Positions 28,704-39,918 of a stretch of DNA of 64,000 nucleotides are shown piece by piece. The stretch's first letter is position 1. The number at the start of each line of letters is the position of its first letter. The stretch is from Enterococcus lacertideformus (GTDB lineage: Bacteria > Bacillota > Bacilli > Lactobacillales > Enterococcaceae): NCBI GenBank assembly GCA_015680865.1, contig JADAKE010000016.1, forward strand, positions 124,001 through 188,000, given 5' to 3'. Both the position numbers and the translations under genes were made by a program. The notes below the pieces were generated by a model. It had not been told where the DNA came from and searched no databases. It saw only the letters and a program-made list of their open reading frames with translations.

Positions 28704-29252
28704 ATGAACAAATGCTATGTTTTTATCGGCCCTTCCGGATCAGGGAAAACCTCATTGGCCGCTGCACTTTTTCAACCAACTCAAAAAATCATTACCTACA
28801 CGACTCGTCAACCAAGAAAAGAGGAAATCGACCAAAAAGATTACTATTTCATTTCTGAAATCCGTTTTGAACAAATGGTAAAAAAACATGAATTTGTGGA
28901 ATGGGATGTATATGCAGAGAACAAATATGGCTCAAGTAAAGCTGAAATCATGAAAAAGTTAGCACAAGGGAATTGTTACACCGTTTTAACTGCAAATGGT
29001 TTTTGGGCGTTATATGATTATTTTGGTGAACGTATTCAACCCGTATTTGTAACAATTTCTCAAAGTAAACTAAAAGAACGCTTATCAAGTCGTGGTGATA
29101 CACCTGAACAAATCCAAAAAAGGCTAACACTTTTTGAGCAAGATGCCAAAGAATTGAAGCTTTTAGAAAAACACCCACAGCTAATCCTCTTGTCAAACAA
29201 CAATACACTTGATAAGACAAAAAAACAATTTTTCAGCCAATTACAAAAATAA
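28704..29252 (+). CDS. Guanylate kinase-like P-loop protein
   Basis: A 182-residue nucleoside monophosphate kinase fold. P-loop GPSGSGKTS is at residues 9-17 and the GMP-binding stretch TYTTRQPRKEEIDQKDYYFI follows, with EFVEWDVYAENKYGS after it, matching the guanylate kinase pattern TTRxxRxxExxGxDYxF. It lacks a few canonical residues and is shorter than housekeeping Gmk (about 205), so it is probably a paralogue rather than the essential enzyme. Ribosome site AGGAGG precedes the ATG. No lesion is seen. Confidence 0.75.
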   Translation: MNKCYVFIGPSGSGKTSLAAALFQPTQKIITYTTRQPRKEEIDQKDYYFISEIRFEQMVKKHEFVEWDVYAENKYGSSKAEIMKKLAQGNCYTVLTANGFWALYDYFGERIQPVFVTISQSKLKERLSSRGDTPEQIQKRLTLFEQDAKELKLLEKHPQLILLSNNNTLDKTKKQFFSQLQK

Positions 29253-29281
29253 AACAGCACCTTAGCTTTCTCTTTTTCCCC

Positions 29282-30255
29282 TCATACTTTTAGCTGTCTA
29301 TTTTGAATAAGTTCATATAATTTATCAACGTTTGAATAAGTTTTTAACCAAGTGGTTGGATGATCAAGTAATTGACTAACTAGTTCTAAGTGATGCAACA
29401 ATGACCATTTCTTTAATACGCATAACCCAGGAAATTTTTTTTGTTGATACAAAGCTATTAATTCTAGCAATCCCGTTGTGATCAGTAATTGATCATGATT
29501 TCTCAATACCCATTTCTTCATTTTTTCAGCAGCTTCAAAAAATTTTAAAGCTTGATCTTTTGCGGAGTCATTAGAATCTGAAACAAAATGTTTTACCCTT
29601 ACATTGCCATACGCATCTATGTAGGTGATATGTAACACCAAAGCACGACTAGGAAAACCTTTGTCAAAATAGTGACTACCCTCAATTGTAAAATCTGAAA
29701 ATCCGCTATATCCATCTTCTTTAAAAAATAGATAATCGTCACTAAAAAAATCATCATTTTTTTCACTGTAAGCTTCTATATATTTTCTTGAGTGAAAAGC
29801 ATCTTTAATTATAATCTTATTTTCCGATAGTCCTATCCTAAACCGACTATGATCTGGTAATAAAAAATACGCCTCTGTTTGTCTCAGTTCTTTCCAGATT
29901 TTAGGATCACGTGGCTGATGCTGACCATCGAATATAATAAACTTAGGAGGGTCTTTGATGATCTGTTCATAGTTATCAGGAGTTAAGATCAACGCATTTT
30001 CAATGGTACTATTCTCTACCAATGTCCATGTATGTATGCGTTCCTCAAAAAGTTTGAATTGTCCAACTTGAGGATTGTCAATAAGAATTAACGGATGACT
30101 GACTTTTTGAAATAACTCGACAGTGTTTTTTAAAGTCGCAGAATCTCTTACGGGCTCAATCACAGGAGAAATTTTTTTGATAAAAGATTTCGTTGAATTC
30201 CTTCTTTTAAAGCTAATAAATCAAATTTTTTTCCTCTTAAATATGGATAATACAT
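29282..30255 (-). pseudogene. sce7725 family protein, frameshifted near the N-terminus
   Basis: ATG 30255 opens MYYPYLRGKKFDLLALKEGI, the characteristic start of sce7725-type proteins, then shifts at a run of seven T on the plus strand (30172-30178). One more base would join SKK to ISPVIEPVRDSATLKNT, which continues intact to 29282. The reconstructed length is about 324 residues. The family has no proven activity that I know of and is often found beside sce7726 proteins. Here it follows a PD-(D/E)XK-like gene by six bases. Without the repair, the long part has no obvious start. Confidence 0.65.
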
Positions 30256-30261
30256 ACTTAC

Positions 30262-30951
30262 TCACTCCAATGGCTCTGTTGGTAGACGACGGACCTGTTG
30301 TTTTTGTCGTAAGAGCATATACTCTTGTTGTAATGCCTGGACTTCTTCTTTCAAATCATGAATGGCTTTATTTTCAGTTTCCTCAATAAATCGTTCGTAA
30401 TATCTTTCCTTTGAGAACGGATCTTGCGTATCCGCTCGTTTTTTCAATTCTTTGTATAGTTGTTCAGTTGAGAAATACTTGACACCACGCTCCATTTGCT
30501 TAGCTTTTCGCACTTCTCTAAATAAAGATGCCATGAAGCGATTGGTCAAAGCTTCTTCTGTCACTCCTAAATTTCTTTTCATTGCTTTTTTTTCGATAAC
30601 AAAGGTACCTGAAACCGGCATGTCTTCTTCTTGGGAATAGGGACGATAAACTAAAACGCCAATTTCAGTTGGAATTTCAGGTTTAACTTCTTCATAAAGA
30701 GCTCTAGGAAAAACAAAGTAATTATAATGACCAACAAAGGATAATTTCGCCGTTGAACGAAAATCTGCTTTAGTTACTTTTAGCTCATAGCAACGCCATT
30801 CTCTTTTTCCATCAAATTTTGTGATACAGCTAAGTGTATCAACAATCCCTTGATCTTCAGGCATGGTGACCTCTTCGACAACAATCCCTCCTTGTTCAAT
30901 ACAATATTGATAAAGAGAAGCTTCCATCTCAATCGTTAAAGGAGTTTTCAA
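30262..30951 (-). CDS. PD-(D/E)XK nuclease-like protein
   Basis: A 229-residue protein with a restriction-nuclease-like core: D38 in QGIVDTLS, then E56 and K58 in WRCYELKVTKADF, matching the D...(D/E)xK pattern. The C-terminal third is a coiled coil (about residues 165-215). It is intact and immediately upstream of the sce7725-type gene, so the two form an operon. The pair is a candidate phage-defence unit, but neither activity nor partnership has been shown. The protein resembles sce7726-like or Mrr-like small nucleases only by motif. Confidence 0.55.
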   Translation of the reverse strand: MKTPLTIEMEASLYQYCIEQGGIVVEEVTMPEDQGIVDTLSCITKFDGKREWRCYELKVTKADFRSTAKLSFVGHYNYFVFPRALYEEVKPEIPTEIGVLVYRPYSQEEDMPVSGTFVIEKKAMKRNLGVTEEALTNRFMASLFREVRKAKQMERGVKYFSTEQLYKELKKRADTQDPFSKERYYERFIEETENKAIHDLKEEVQALQQEYMLLRQKQQVRRLPTEPLE

Positions 30952-31136
30952 CTACTCCACCTCCGAACATATTTTCGCTTTTTTATTTTACCCTAGATTA
31001 AAGAAAAAAGCGATGGAAACTTATTTCTTAATAAATTTATAAAGTAGCTGAAATTATTCTCTTCTTCAATAAGAAAAAACAAAATATATAATTCTCAAAT
31101 AGCCACATAAGTTTATCTTATTAAAACATAAAAAAC

Positions 31137-31182
31137 ACTGACTTCCAAAAGTTAGATCCTGTTTAACTTTTGAGAAGCCAGT
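31137..31182. terminator. Imperfect hairpin between the nuclease-like gene and the amidase relic
   Basis: ACTGACTTC-CAAAAGTTA pairs with TTAACTTTTGAGAAGCCAGT with one or two mismatches across a 7-nt loop. It lies downstream of the amidase relic (minus strand), with T-rich sequence beyond. Confidence 0.5.
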
Positions 31183-31255
31183 ACAAAATATCTATTTTTC
31201 TTATAAATGGTCAGATAGTTCTTTTTTAATAGTTAAGCTTTATTTTTTACCTATA

Positions 31256-32706
31256 TTATGACTGATAGCTAGAGGGCAAACAAAATTTTTGATTTTCTTC
31301 AAATCGTTCCCCTATTTGGAAAAGAAGATCCTCTCGGCCTCTTGCAGCCATAAACTGGATTCCTAAAGGCAAATTGTTTTGCCCGATATAGGTCGGTAAA
31401 CTGATGGCTGGCTGACCAGTCAAATTTGCCAATTGGGTGTAAGGTGTGATTTTTAGACTTTCTTCAAACATCTCGGAAATGACTTCTAAGCTTTCTTTTT
31501 CATTCAATTTGTCGATATTCGCCATTTTTTCACGAATAGTGTCACTTTGAAGATCCGCTGTGATGACAGGCGCAGTAAAAGCTGTAGTAGGAGACAGGAA
31601 GAGATCTACTGATTGAAAAAGCTCTTCCATGGTCACAGCAGCATGATACCATATATGAAGTAAGTGGATATAGGACGAAGCGACGACTTTCTTTCCATAC
31701 TCTAACAGCACCCAAGAGATTGGTTCAAGGTCTGTTTTTTCTAATGAACGACCTAAATTTGTTTCGATTGAGTGGATCATCGCAGCTGTTTCTGCACCGT
31801 TCATTTGGTAATAGGATTGGATCAGTTCTCTACCATTTAGTGGATAGCTGATTTCAATGAGTTCATGACCATCTTTTTCTAAAAACGTCACTGCTTCTCT
31901 TACAGACTGTTTCGCTTCTTCGCTAATTTTTGTACAAACAGGTGATTCAGTACATACAGCTATTTTTAATCGCTTTTTTTGTTTATGAGATTGCCACTCT
32001 GCAGGTGAAACTTGATAAGGAGCTCCTGAATGGACGCCACGTAGCCCCATAAATAAAGCCTTAGTATCACGCATTGAAACGGTCAAGCCGAAATCAATGG
32101 CTGCACCTTGCCAACCTCGCCAGGCTTGAGGTCCAACAGGCATCGTACCACGCGAAGGTTTTAACCCAATCAATCCACAAAATGAAGCTGGAATTCGAAT
32201 AGAGCCTCCCCCATCGCTTGCTCCTGCAATAGGAACAATCCCTGAAGCGACGATAGCTGCATCCCCACCGCTTGATCCACCAGGTGAATGAGCAAGATTC
32301 CAAGGATTTCTAGCTGGACCATAAATTTGTGGGTCTGTAATATTTTTAAAGCCAAATTCAGGAGAATTGGTTTGCCCCAGAGGAATTAAACCAATTGATT
32401 CCGCTTGCGAAACAAAATTTGAATTTCTGGAAGCGCGATGTGTCTGGAAAATTTTTGAACCAGATGATGCTATCCATCCTTTTTTTCTTGTCCTAACATT
32501 TTTAAAGGAAATGGCAATCCCCCAAGCGGCTGCATGCTTGCTGAGGTATTTTTATAGGTCTGGATCGCTTGTTTTGGCTCAAATGTCACAAACGCATTTA
32601 ACTCAGGATTCATTTGAGTTACTTTTTTTGTGATATCGTCAAGCAATTCTTCATAACTAAAAATTTTCTTTCTTAAACCATTGACTAGATCAATTCCGTC
32701 TTTCAA
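31256..32706 (-). pseudogene. Amidase signature family enzyme, one frameshift at a poly-A run
   Basis: Reconstructed length about 483 residues. ATG 32706 opens MKDGIDLVNGLRKKIFSYEE and shifts at seven T on the plus strand (32480-32486). With one base more the frame would run GQEKKGWIASSGSKIFQ onward without break to 31256. The rest carries the amidase core [20 protein letters not shown] (Ser-cisSer-Lys type, with GGSSGG) and [20 protein letters not shown]. Members hydrolyse amide bonds of varied substrates; the substrate is unknown. GatA is excluded by the sequence differences and lone context. A single-base repair would restore it. Confidence 0.75.
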
Positions 32707-32837
32707 TCCTACTCCTCCTTCTATTTTTGTTATTTTCTCATATTTTTTTCAAGCAAACAAAGAAAACGTTCACTTATTCAAAAAAATAATTTTATGAACG
32801 CAGGTATAATTCCTGTTAATATTTTAATGAACAAAAA

Positions 32838-32902
32838 AGCTAAGGCATAGACAGATATCTATAGAAATTGAATTCCTATATATCTAGTGCCTACCTTAGC
32901 TA
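32838..32902. terminator. Long imperfect hairpin after pyrDA
   Basis: AGCTAAGGCATAGACAGATA pairs with TATCTAGTGCCTACCTTAGCT around an AT-rich centre, just downstream of the pyrDA stop on the minus strand. Confidence 0.55.
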
Positions 32903-32916
32903 GTTAAGTCGATAAT

Positions 32917-33903
32917 CTATAGTGTTTTTAGTTTCCCTCTGAAATCATCAATTGTCTGATAGCCTTTTTCTTTTATGATTAATTCCAGTTCTTGAGAAAT
33001 ACGGTCAAAAATAGTAGGACCTTCTTTATGAAGCTCGGTCCCAATTTGTAGCATGGTAGCACCACATAAAAGATGTTCAAAAGCATCCTGTCCATTACGG
33101 ATACCACCAGTTCCAATGATTTTGATTTCAGGATTCAAACGTGTATAAAAAGCACGAACATTCGCCAAAGCAGTCGGTTTCACATATTCACCGCCCAGTC
33201 CTCCAAATCCTTCTTCTGGTTTAATTACCACGCGTTCACTTTGCGGATCAATATACAGTCCATTTCCAATACTATTGATAGAATTGACGTATGTTAAAAG
33301 AAACTGATTTAAGATTTCTGCCATTTGGTCAAAATGAGCTAAGTCAAAATAAGGTGGTAGTTTTATTCCTAACGGTTTAGTGAAATGAGAAAAAACTTGC
33401 TTCAGTAATTCAAATGTTGCATCGAAATCATAAGCTAACTGTGGTTTACCTGGGACATTTGGACAAGAAAGATTGAGTTCGGTAATTCCTTGAAAATCAC
33501 TATTTTCAATCATACACAACATCTCTAAATTTTCAGTTGCGCTCATACCCGCAATGGAGAAAAATAGCGGCTGTTTGTTGGATGGTTGTTTTTCATAGTT
33601 TTGCGCATAATCGAGATAATATTTAAATCCTAGATTGGGTAAGCCCATAGAATTGATACTGCCAAGAGGCACATCGTAATAACGTGGTTCAGGATTACCA
33701 GATCGCTCGTTGATAGTACAACTTTTCGTAATGAAGGCACCAGCTTTTGATCGTGCTAACTCTTCCAATTCGGCAGTTGTCATGCAGTGAACACCTGAGG
33801 CATTCATAAAGGGGTTAGCAAAATTATGATTAAAAAAATCGTTTCTAAGGTCAAGACATTCTCTCCTTTGATGAATCATTTTTTCTAGTGTATCATCAAG
33901 CAA
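32917..33903 (-). CDS. pyrDA: Dihydroorotate dehydrogenase, class 1A (fumarate-dependent)
   Basis: A flavoprotein oxidising dihydroorotate to orotate in pyrimidine synthesis. Recognisable class 1A features: [13 protein letters not shown] near the N-terminus, [13 protein letters not shown], the catalytic-Cys loop [14 protein letters not shown] and [21 protein letters not shown]. The N-terminus is doubtful. The best ribosome site (AAAGGAGAG) serves TTG 33854, but that frame joins the body only if the T run at coding position 33832-33838 had eight instead of seven bases. As it stands the in-frame starts are ATG 33879 or an upstream TTG. The core is complete. Confidence 0.85.
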   Translation of the reverse strand: MLDDTLEKMIHQRRECLDLRNDFFNHNFANPFMNASGVHCMTTAELEELARSKAGAFITKSCTINERSGNPEPRYYDVPLGSINSMGLPNLGFKYYLDYAQNYEKQPSNKQPLFFSIAGMSATENLEMLCMIENSDFQGITELNLSCPNVPGKPQLAYDFDATFELLKQVFSHFTKPLGIKLPPYFDLAHFDQMAEILNQFLLTYVNSINSIGNGLYIDPQSERVVIKPEEGFGGLGGEYVKPTALANVRAFYTRLNPEIKIIGTGGIRNGQDAFEHLLCGATMLQIGTELHKEGPTIFDRISQELELIIKEKGYQTIDDFRGKLKTL

Positions 33904-33929
33904 AGAAAAAGCAAATACTATTAAAACAA

Positions 33930-34568
33930 TTAATCATCATTTTCTGTTGTTAAAACCGCTCCTGTTTGACTATTCAATTTCACCTTCATTGTTTGGTTGC
34001 CATTTTTTACTTTGACTTCCCAATAAGTCGTTCCAAGGTCTTTACTTAAATCCCAATCAGTTGTTGTTCCGCCACCTACTTGTTTTTCTGCAATTTTAGC
34101 TGCTTCTTCAATACTCAAAAGCTTAGAAATATCTAAAGCATCCTCTTTTTTCTTTTGTCCATTTTGTTCATCATGATCTAAACGTTCAGGATTTTGAGTT
34201 TGTATTTCTTCATTAACTGCATTGATTTTTGCTCCATATTCATTTTGATCGTCTACACCGTCAATTTTATAGAAGTAATTTCCCCAACTACTATCTAATT
34301 CTAAATTTGTAATTGCTACATCTGGGTATTTTTGTTTAAACAAATCAATGGCTCTTTGTGCCGAGACTTTGATATTTTTTGTTGAAATGTTATTTATCAT
34401 TTGACTGCTTGAATTCGTATTAGTTGATTGTTGCATTGTACTCGATGAAGTCGTTGATTGCTGTATCACACTTGATGAAGCTGTTGATGCTGGTGTATTT
34501 TGGTTGGATTGACACCCTGCTAGTAACAGTAAAGAAAAAAGCCCACAATAAATAACGTTGGTTTTCAT
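33930..34568 (-). CDS. PepSY-domain lipoprotein
   Basis: About 212 residues from ATG 34568, which has AAGGAA at good spacing; an upstream ATG at 34577 is also possible. A lipoprotein signal peptide ends at the lipobox LLLLAGC. A Ser/Thr-rich linker follows (residues about 25-65), then two PepSY-like repeats (about 70-125 and 150-212, the second reading [14 protein letters not shown] through [10 protein letters not shown]). Such proteins sit on the outer face of the membrane and may inhibit proteases or sense the cell surface. Monocistronic and intact. Confidence 0.8.
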   Translation of the reverse strand: MKTNVIYCGLFSLLLLAGCQSNQNTPASTASSSVIQQSTTSSSTMQQSTNTNSSSQMINNISTKNIKVSAQRAIDLFKQKYPDVAITNLELDSSWGNYFYKIDGVDDQNEYGAKINAVNEEIQTQNPERLDHDEQNGQKKKEDALDISKLLSIEEAAKIAEKQVGGGTTTDWDLSKDLGTTYWEVKVKNGNQTMKVKLNSQTGAVLTTENDD

Positions 34569-34926
34569 TATTTTCATTTCCTTTCTTAGATAAAAAAACT
34601 ATTTATAGTAAGTATACCTAAGAAAAGCAAAGCTGTCATTACTTAATATTTAGAACAAATATGTAAAATAAAAGAACAAAAGGGAAATTTCCGTTTCAGA
34701 CTGTAGAAAACTTATGTAAACAAGTTAATTAACTGATTAAAATTCATGAAAAAGTATCCTTTCAACCATACCCTTCTTTTAAAAGAAAGATTATGACTAT
34801 TCTTAGTGACAAAGAGCCTATATTCATTTATATATTTGTGATAAAAGAAGGCAACGTTACTACATGTTCCCTTCCTTTACCATTTATTTTTCCATATTAT
34901 TTAAAACAGACAAATGAATTTTTTTG

Positions 34927-36585
34927 TTATAAAACTTTCTCTAATATATTTTTATTTAATCGTGGAAGTTTAATTAAGTAACGGATAGATAATAATACAA
35001 AAGTGATTGAACTAATTAGTAAAGATAGAATCATTGTAGTTGGATAGGTAGATGAAACCTCAACTATAGTTCTTTTTCCTTTTCCTTTATTTCTAATAGA
35101 TACTAAACCATTGTCATTTTCTATAGTGCTTTTTTTTACCATTTACTTTCACAACTGTTCCCCAATAATTAAATACAGGTAATGTGATATTTTGTTTATT
35201 TGCATCTTCTACTGTATAGACTATTTTTGAATTATAAGCTTTATGAGAGGCATTTTCCCATTGATCACCAACTTTTACTTCATGTTTCTTTAAATGATTT
35301 TTATATTTCAATGCATTCAATGGTGCACAGTCGTAAAGACCTCCCGTTCTTGAGGTTGTATAACGCGCAACGTCTTTCTTCGTCATAATTAAGCGACCTT
35401 TATACGTCTGGATTTTTTGTGAATAATTGATCTCTGTTGCTATAGTCATAGTAAAAATAAGAAGAAAGATTCCTGCAAGGCTCAACATACTTTTTTTATT
35501 GTTCGTTTTCCATTTTAAAAATATTGTGGTTAAAATCAATGAACCAAAAAGGACCTGAAATCCCAAGATTCTCCAAGGAAATTGAATTATTTGGATAGGT
35601 GTTTTTTGTAAAATTTTCCATGGAAAAAGATTCGTTGATAAAAACCAAGTAATAACTGCACAAAAATAAATAACTTTTTCTTTATTGACAAGCTTTTTTA
35701 AAAAGAAAAGTGGAAGAATCAATGAAACCACACCTATTGTTCCCATTGTAAATGTTACTAGATCATTATTTAATGCACCAATCAAACTATCAGAAATATT
35801 TAATGCTCTTTCTTGAAGGTTTGTACGAAAAGGACGATTAATTTTTTGATGTAAGATTTGTTGTAACATCGGATACCAAGCATAAGTTGTTAAAAGAATT
35901 GTCCAACCAACAGCTTTTGTCATATCTAGTATCGAACTCGAAATTTCTTTTTTATTTTTTCGCTTAGCGAAAAGAGAACCGATAAACAGAAACCCAATAA
36001 CAATCACACTCATAAAAGTAGAGAGAATATGGGTATATATAAGCAAACTCATACTGATGGCTAAAGGAACAACGCAGTTCTTTCTTTCAAAAAGAAGAGT
36101 ATATGTGTAATACAAGACAACTGGTATAATCGTCAACGCAATTGATTCTGAAATTGCTGAGCGCTGGTATATATCAATTAAACGGTACCCATAAAAGCTA
36201 TATAGACAGCTGAATAAGAAGGCTGCATCTATTCGTTTAAAGAATTTTTGGCTATATTGATAGCTCACTAGAATTGTACAAATATTCAGGAGCCAAACAT
36301 ATAGAATATAACTCAAAATTAAATTATTCGTTATCCAGTAAAATATTACGGCGGGAAAGAGTGTTAGGTATGGGTAAAAAAGTTCACGCATCCGCCATAG
36401 CTATTAAATGTAGTAAAATTTATTGGACCAGAAAATACAGAAGACAAGCCTTTTATTCTAGAAAAGTGAAAAGCTATGTCCCCCGTTGTTGAGATCTTTT
36501 GTGTGTTGTTAAAAAACAAAAAAGAATAAAGACTAGCAATAACTAGTAGTAAAACAAGTAATACTGTTCTTTTGTTTATTTTCAA
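34927..36585 (-). pseudogene. Multi-pass membrane protein (YfhO/GT-C-like), two homopolymer frameshifts
   Basis: Three open stretches join into one protein of about 550 residues. The N-terminus (MKINKRTVLLVLLLVIASLY) reads to GGCVNFF, where six A on the plus strand (36376-36381) put YPYLTLFPAVIFYWI out of frame. The long middle has eight or more membrane segments. It ends VVKVNGKKK, where eight T (35130-35137) shift the frame away from STIENDNGLVSIRNKGKGKR and a final membrane segment ending at 34927. The topology and the SxxxDxxxH-like extracellular start (TTGDIAFHFSRIKG) recall GT-C glycosyltransferases or YfhO proteins. The substrate is unknown. Confidence 0.6.
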
Positions 36586-36780
36586 AACCTTTTTATGTCC
36601 CCTTTCATAAAATGCTTATTATTAATAACATCAATGATTTTAACAAATAACAGTTTTTTTTCATTTAATTTCTATCATTCTCTTAAAAAAATGGTTTCAA
36701 CCATCTTGAGTAAGTGAGCGTAGAACACGAAAGATTAGTGCTATTGACTATTTGCTATATCTTCATAGTTACTAAATAAT

Positions 36781-37026
36781 TTGACACTTCCTCATGTTAC
36801 AATGTACAAGACAGAGCATTTTTCATTAGCTATGATTGATGAAAATACAGATGCTGTATTTAGTATTAGTCAAAGAATTCGCTCTACTGCTTGGAATTAT
36901 ACTAATCTTCCTATAGGAGCAATAGTGGTATTTACAGAGAATGTTTTTGTAATTACTGCAAAAGCAGCTGATTGGTTATTTGGGAGCAAAATGTTTAAGT
37001 ACTGGCGAGGGCTACATTGGATATAA
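36781..37026 (+). CDS. Orphan small frame of unknown nature
   Basis: An open frame of up to 81 residues (internal ATG at 36802) reading MYKTEHFSLAMIDENTDAVF through KMFKYWRGLHWI. No ribosome site or family is recognisable. A continuation in another frame (EVWNDSQTVFIETQHKTM) follows to about 37110, suggesting a relic of a longer gene. The surrounding 36586-37265 otherwise shows nothing I can support. Confidence 0.25.
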   Translation: MTLPHVTMYKTEHFSLAMIDENTDAVFSISQRIRSTAWNYTNLPIGAIVVFTENVFVITAKAADWLFGSKMFKYWRGLHWI

Positions 37027-37265
37027 GTGGAAATGGATAGATTGAGTTATATGTTCGTGAGGTTTGGAATGATTCGCAAACTGTTTTTATTGAAACACAA
37101 CATAAAACAATGTAAGGAATAATATTGAAAAAGTTTTTCTATGTTTTAGAAGTAGAAGTAATAACTTTTAGTAATACCTTATCTTGTTATCTTGAGCATC
37201 CTTTTAACTACTTTCTTTGCTGTTCTATTTATGAAAGCAAAGAAAATTTTTCACACACTAGAAAA

Positions 37266-37316
37266 AATACAACAAAGCCCAAAGAACTACGTGATGTTCT
37301 CTGAACTTTGTTGTAA
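37266..37316 (-). terminator. Terminator of cfa
   Basis: On the minus strand ACAACAAAGTTC pairs with a GGGCTTTGTTGT arm and is followed by ATTTTTTC, directly after the cfa stop. Confidence 0.65.
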
Positions 37317-37322
37317 GAATAA

Positions 37323-38496
37323 TCATCCGATTCGATGCATTGGAATTGCGTTGTTACCTGGTTGTACTAATAAATACTGAATGACATCAATATTACTTGA
37401 TTCAAAGGAAGCTGCACAAGCTTGTAAATACAGATCCCACATACGGTAAAAGGAATCCCCCATTGTTTCTGTTACCTTCTCTTGCACTGCGTGGAAATTA
37501 TGCGTCCAATGCTCCAAAGTTAATTGATAATCACGTCGCAAACTTTCTAAATCAATCAGCTGCAAATCATTTTTAGTAATATTATCGACGATTTCTGTAA
37601 CACCTGGTACGTATCCTCCGGGGAAAATATATTGATTGATCCAAGCGTTGGTAGCCCCACCTTGCTGACGACTAATTCCATGGATTAGAGCAGTACCTTT
37701 AGGTTTTAACAATTGCTTAATCACATTGAAGTATCCTTCTAAATTCTCTGAACCAACATGTTCGAACATTCCCACGCTAGTGATATGGTCAAATGTTTCA
37801 TCCTTTAACTCACGATAATCCATCAACAGGACACGACACTTATCTTCAAGGTGTTCTTCTTTGATTTTATTGTTGATATGATGATACTGTTCTTCACTCA
37901 ACGTAATACCAGTGGCTACTACATTATATTCTTTAGCAGCTGTAAACATCAAGGTTCCCCAGCCACAGCCGATATCTAGTAGCGTATCATTTTCTTTGAT
38001 AAATAACTTATCTAAAAATATGATGAACTTTGTTGATCTGTGCTTGTTCCAATGTATCTTCAGGCGTTTTAAAATAAGCGCACGAGTAAGTCAATGTTGG
38101 GTCTAGCCACATTTCATAAAAATCATTTCCTAAATCGTAATGTGCATGGATATCTTCTTTGTTTTGTTTTTTAGTATGTTTTTCTTTTTTAGGAAGCCAC
38201 TTCAAATAGTTTTTACTTCTTAAAAAACTATTTGCTTGCTGATAAACATCATTAATTAACGCTTGGATACTGCCTTCAATCTCGATTCGACGATCCATAT
38301 AAGCTTCACCTAAAGCAAGAGATGCGTTGTTTGTGATTTCTTTCATAGGTATTTCTTCATGGATTTTGACTTTGACTTGAGGAGGATTTTCAGTATCTCC
38401 ATAGCGTTTTGTCGTACCATCCCAATAAGTAACTTCAACTGGAAGTGAGAAAGAATGTGAAAATAGTTGATTGTATAGTGTTTTCTCAAAAACTAC
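37323..38496 (-). pseudogene. cfa: Cyclopropane-fatty-acyl-phospholipid synthase, frameshifted and lacking a start codon
   Basis: A SAM-dependent enzyme adding a methylene to unsaturated acyl chains of phospholipids. The body begins [20 protein letters not shown] near 38490 with no in-frame ATG, TTG or GTG at a sensible distance: the only ATG there (38498) leads to TAG. The frame then runs to NKVHHIFR, where one extra T near 38014 ends it at TAG or TAA. The next frame carries [20 protein letters not shown], the SAM-binding motif, and runs intact to 37323 with [20 protein letters not shown]. Family length is about 390, matching the reconstruction. Confidence 0.8.
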
Positions 38497-38648
38497 ATTC
38501 TAACGTTAATACTAATATTTAAAAGAATCAACTCAGAAGGTTTTTTTTCAGAAAAAAATCTGCTAAATGTCAAATTTTCATTTTTTTATATTTATTTTCT
38601 TCTCTTCTTGTTCATCTTTGAACCCATTTTCGTTCTTTTGACGAGCCT

Positions 38649-38673
38649 ACACCAATCACCAACTGATTGGTGT
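38649..38673. repeat. 10-bp palindrome upstream of cfa
   Basis: ACACCAATCA and TGATTGGTGT are separated by 5 nt. It lies about 150 bp upstream of the cfa reading frame on the minus strand and could be an operator or the terminator of menC. The stretch 38500-38802 holds no gene. Confidence 0.35.
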
Positions 38674-38802
38674 AATAAACGGTTACCGGTAGAGAAGTCA
38701 TCAAAAGACTAAATTTTGTGTTTCTTGTCAAAATTTATGAATTCCTTCTTGTTTCTTGAAGTTAAACACTTCTACCCCAGGATCGAAAATAGTTCATTTA
38801 AT

Positions 38803-39918
38803 TCATCGTTTGAAAAAAAGGATTTCTTCGTTTTGACCATGATATATAATTTTTTGCCAATCCAGAATTGCCCCTGTGCCTTTTCCAGAAGGCACGAGTA
38901 ACTTACCATTTTGTAGAATGGCTTTATTCTGTACGATATCTTCATGATAGTATCGGTTAGAAGCAGAAATATCTCCTGGAAAAGTGAAGATATCTTGACT
39001 CGCAAACTGTAGGTTAAGGGCTCGACCGACACCTTATTCAAACATCCCTCCTAGCCAGACAATCAATTCCTTATTCTGACAAAACTTCATGATTGCTAAA
39101 GCTTCAGTGATCTCTCCTACTCGTGGAATTTTCAGGTTGATCCCACGGCAACTCTTCAAGGCATAAGCTGTTTGGACATCTTTTAGTGTACGTATATTTT
39201 CATCTAAACAGAGAGGCGTTTTTATTTGTTTCTGTAAATGGGCATGATCGATAAAATCACGTTGATCAAATGGCTGTTCGATCATCGCTAAATTTAGCTG
39301 ATCCATTTCCAAAAAAGTTGGTAGATCTTTCAATGTATAGGCGGAATTTGCATCCGCCATCAAAAGTAAATCAGGGAACTCTTTACGTATTAAAGTTAGT
39401 GGTTGAATATCAAAACCAGGTTTTATCTTTAACTTCAATCGTTTATATCCTTGCTTCACATAATAATGTGCTTGCTGTAAAAGTTTTGCATGAGTATCTT
39501 GGATCCCTAGGCTAATGCCAACTGAAAGTTTTGTCTGTTTCCCACCCAATAATTCTTTTAGACTACATCCATTTCTCTTTGCATAAAGATCCCAAACAGC
39601 TGTTTCTAATGCCGATTTTGCTATAAAATTCCCCTGAACTACACTGAAAAGACCATGTACTTGAAAAGGATGATCAATCTTTTGTGATAAGAGCAAAGGA
39701 ACTAACTCCTTTTTGATTATCAAGCGGCTCATATCGATCGTTTCTTCAATATAGTTCGCTTCATGAAAAGAAACAAGTTCCCCAACCCCCTGATTTCCCA
39801 ATTCATCTTCAATCAGCAGTAAATCAAACATTTTCTCCGCCAGTATGCCATAACTGGTTTTAAAGGGTTTTACCAAAGGAAGTTTCAATTGAATTTGCCT
39901 GATTTTCGTTATTTGCAT
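38803..39918 (-). pseudogene. menC: o-Succinylbenzoate synthase with a nonsense codon
   Basis: An enolase-superfamily enzyme dehydrating SHCHC to o-succinylbenzoate in menaquinone synthesis. The frame opens at ATG 39918 and carries the KxK catalytic pair (KRLKLKIKPG), metal ligands in LLMADANSAY, EQPFD and CLDENIR. It stops at TAA 39034-39036 after WLGGMFE. The same frame then continues GVGRALNLQFASQDIFTFPG for 76 codons to TGA at 38803-38805. Only the last barrel segment and cap are lost, but GVGRA is conserved, so activity is doubtful. It overlaps the end of menH. Confidence 0.8.
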
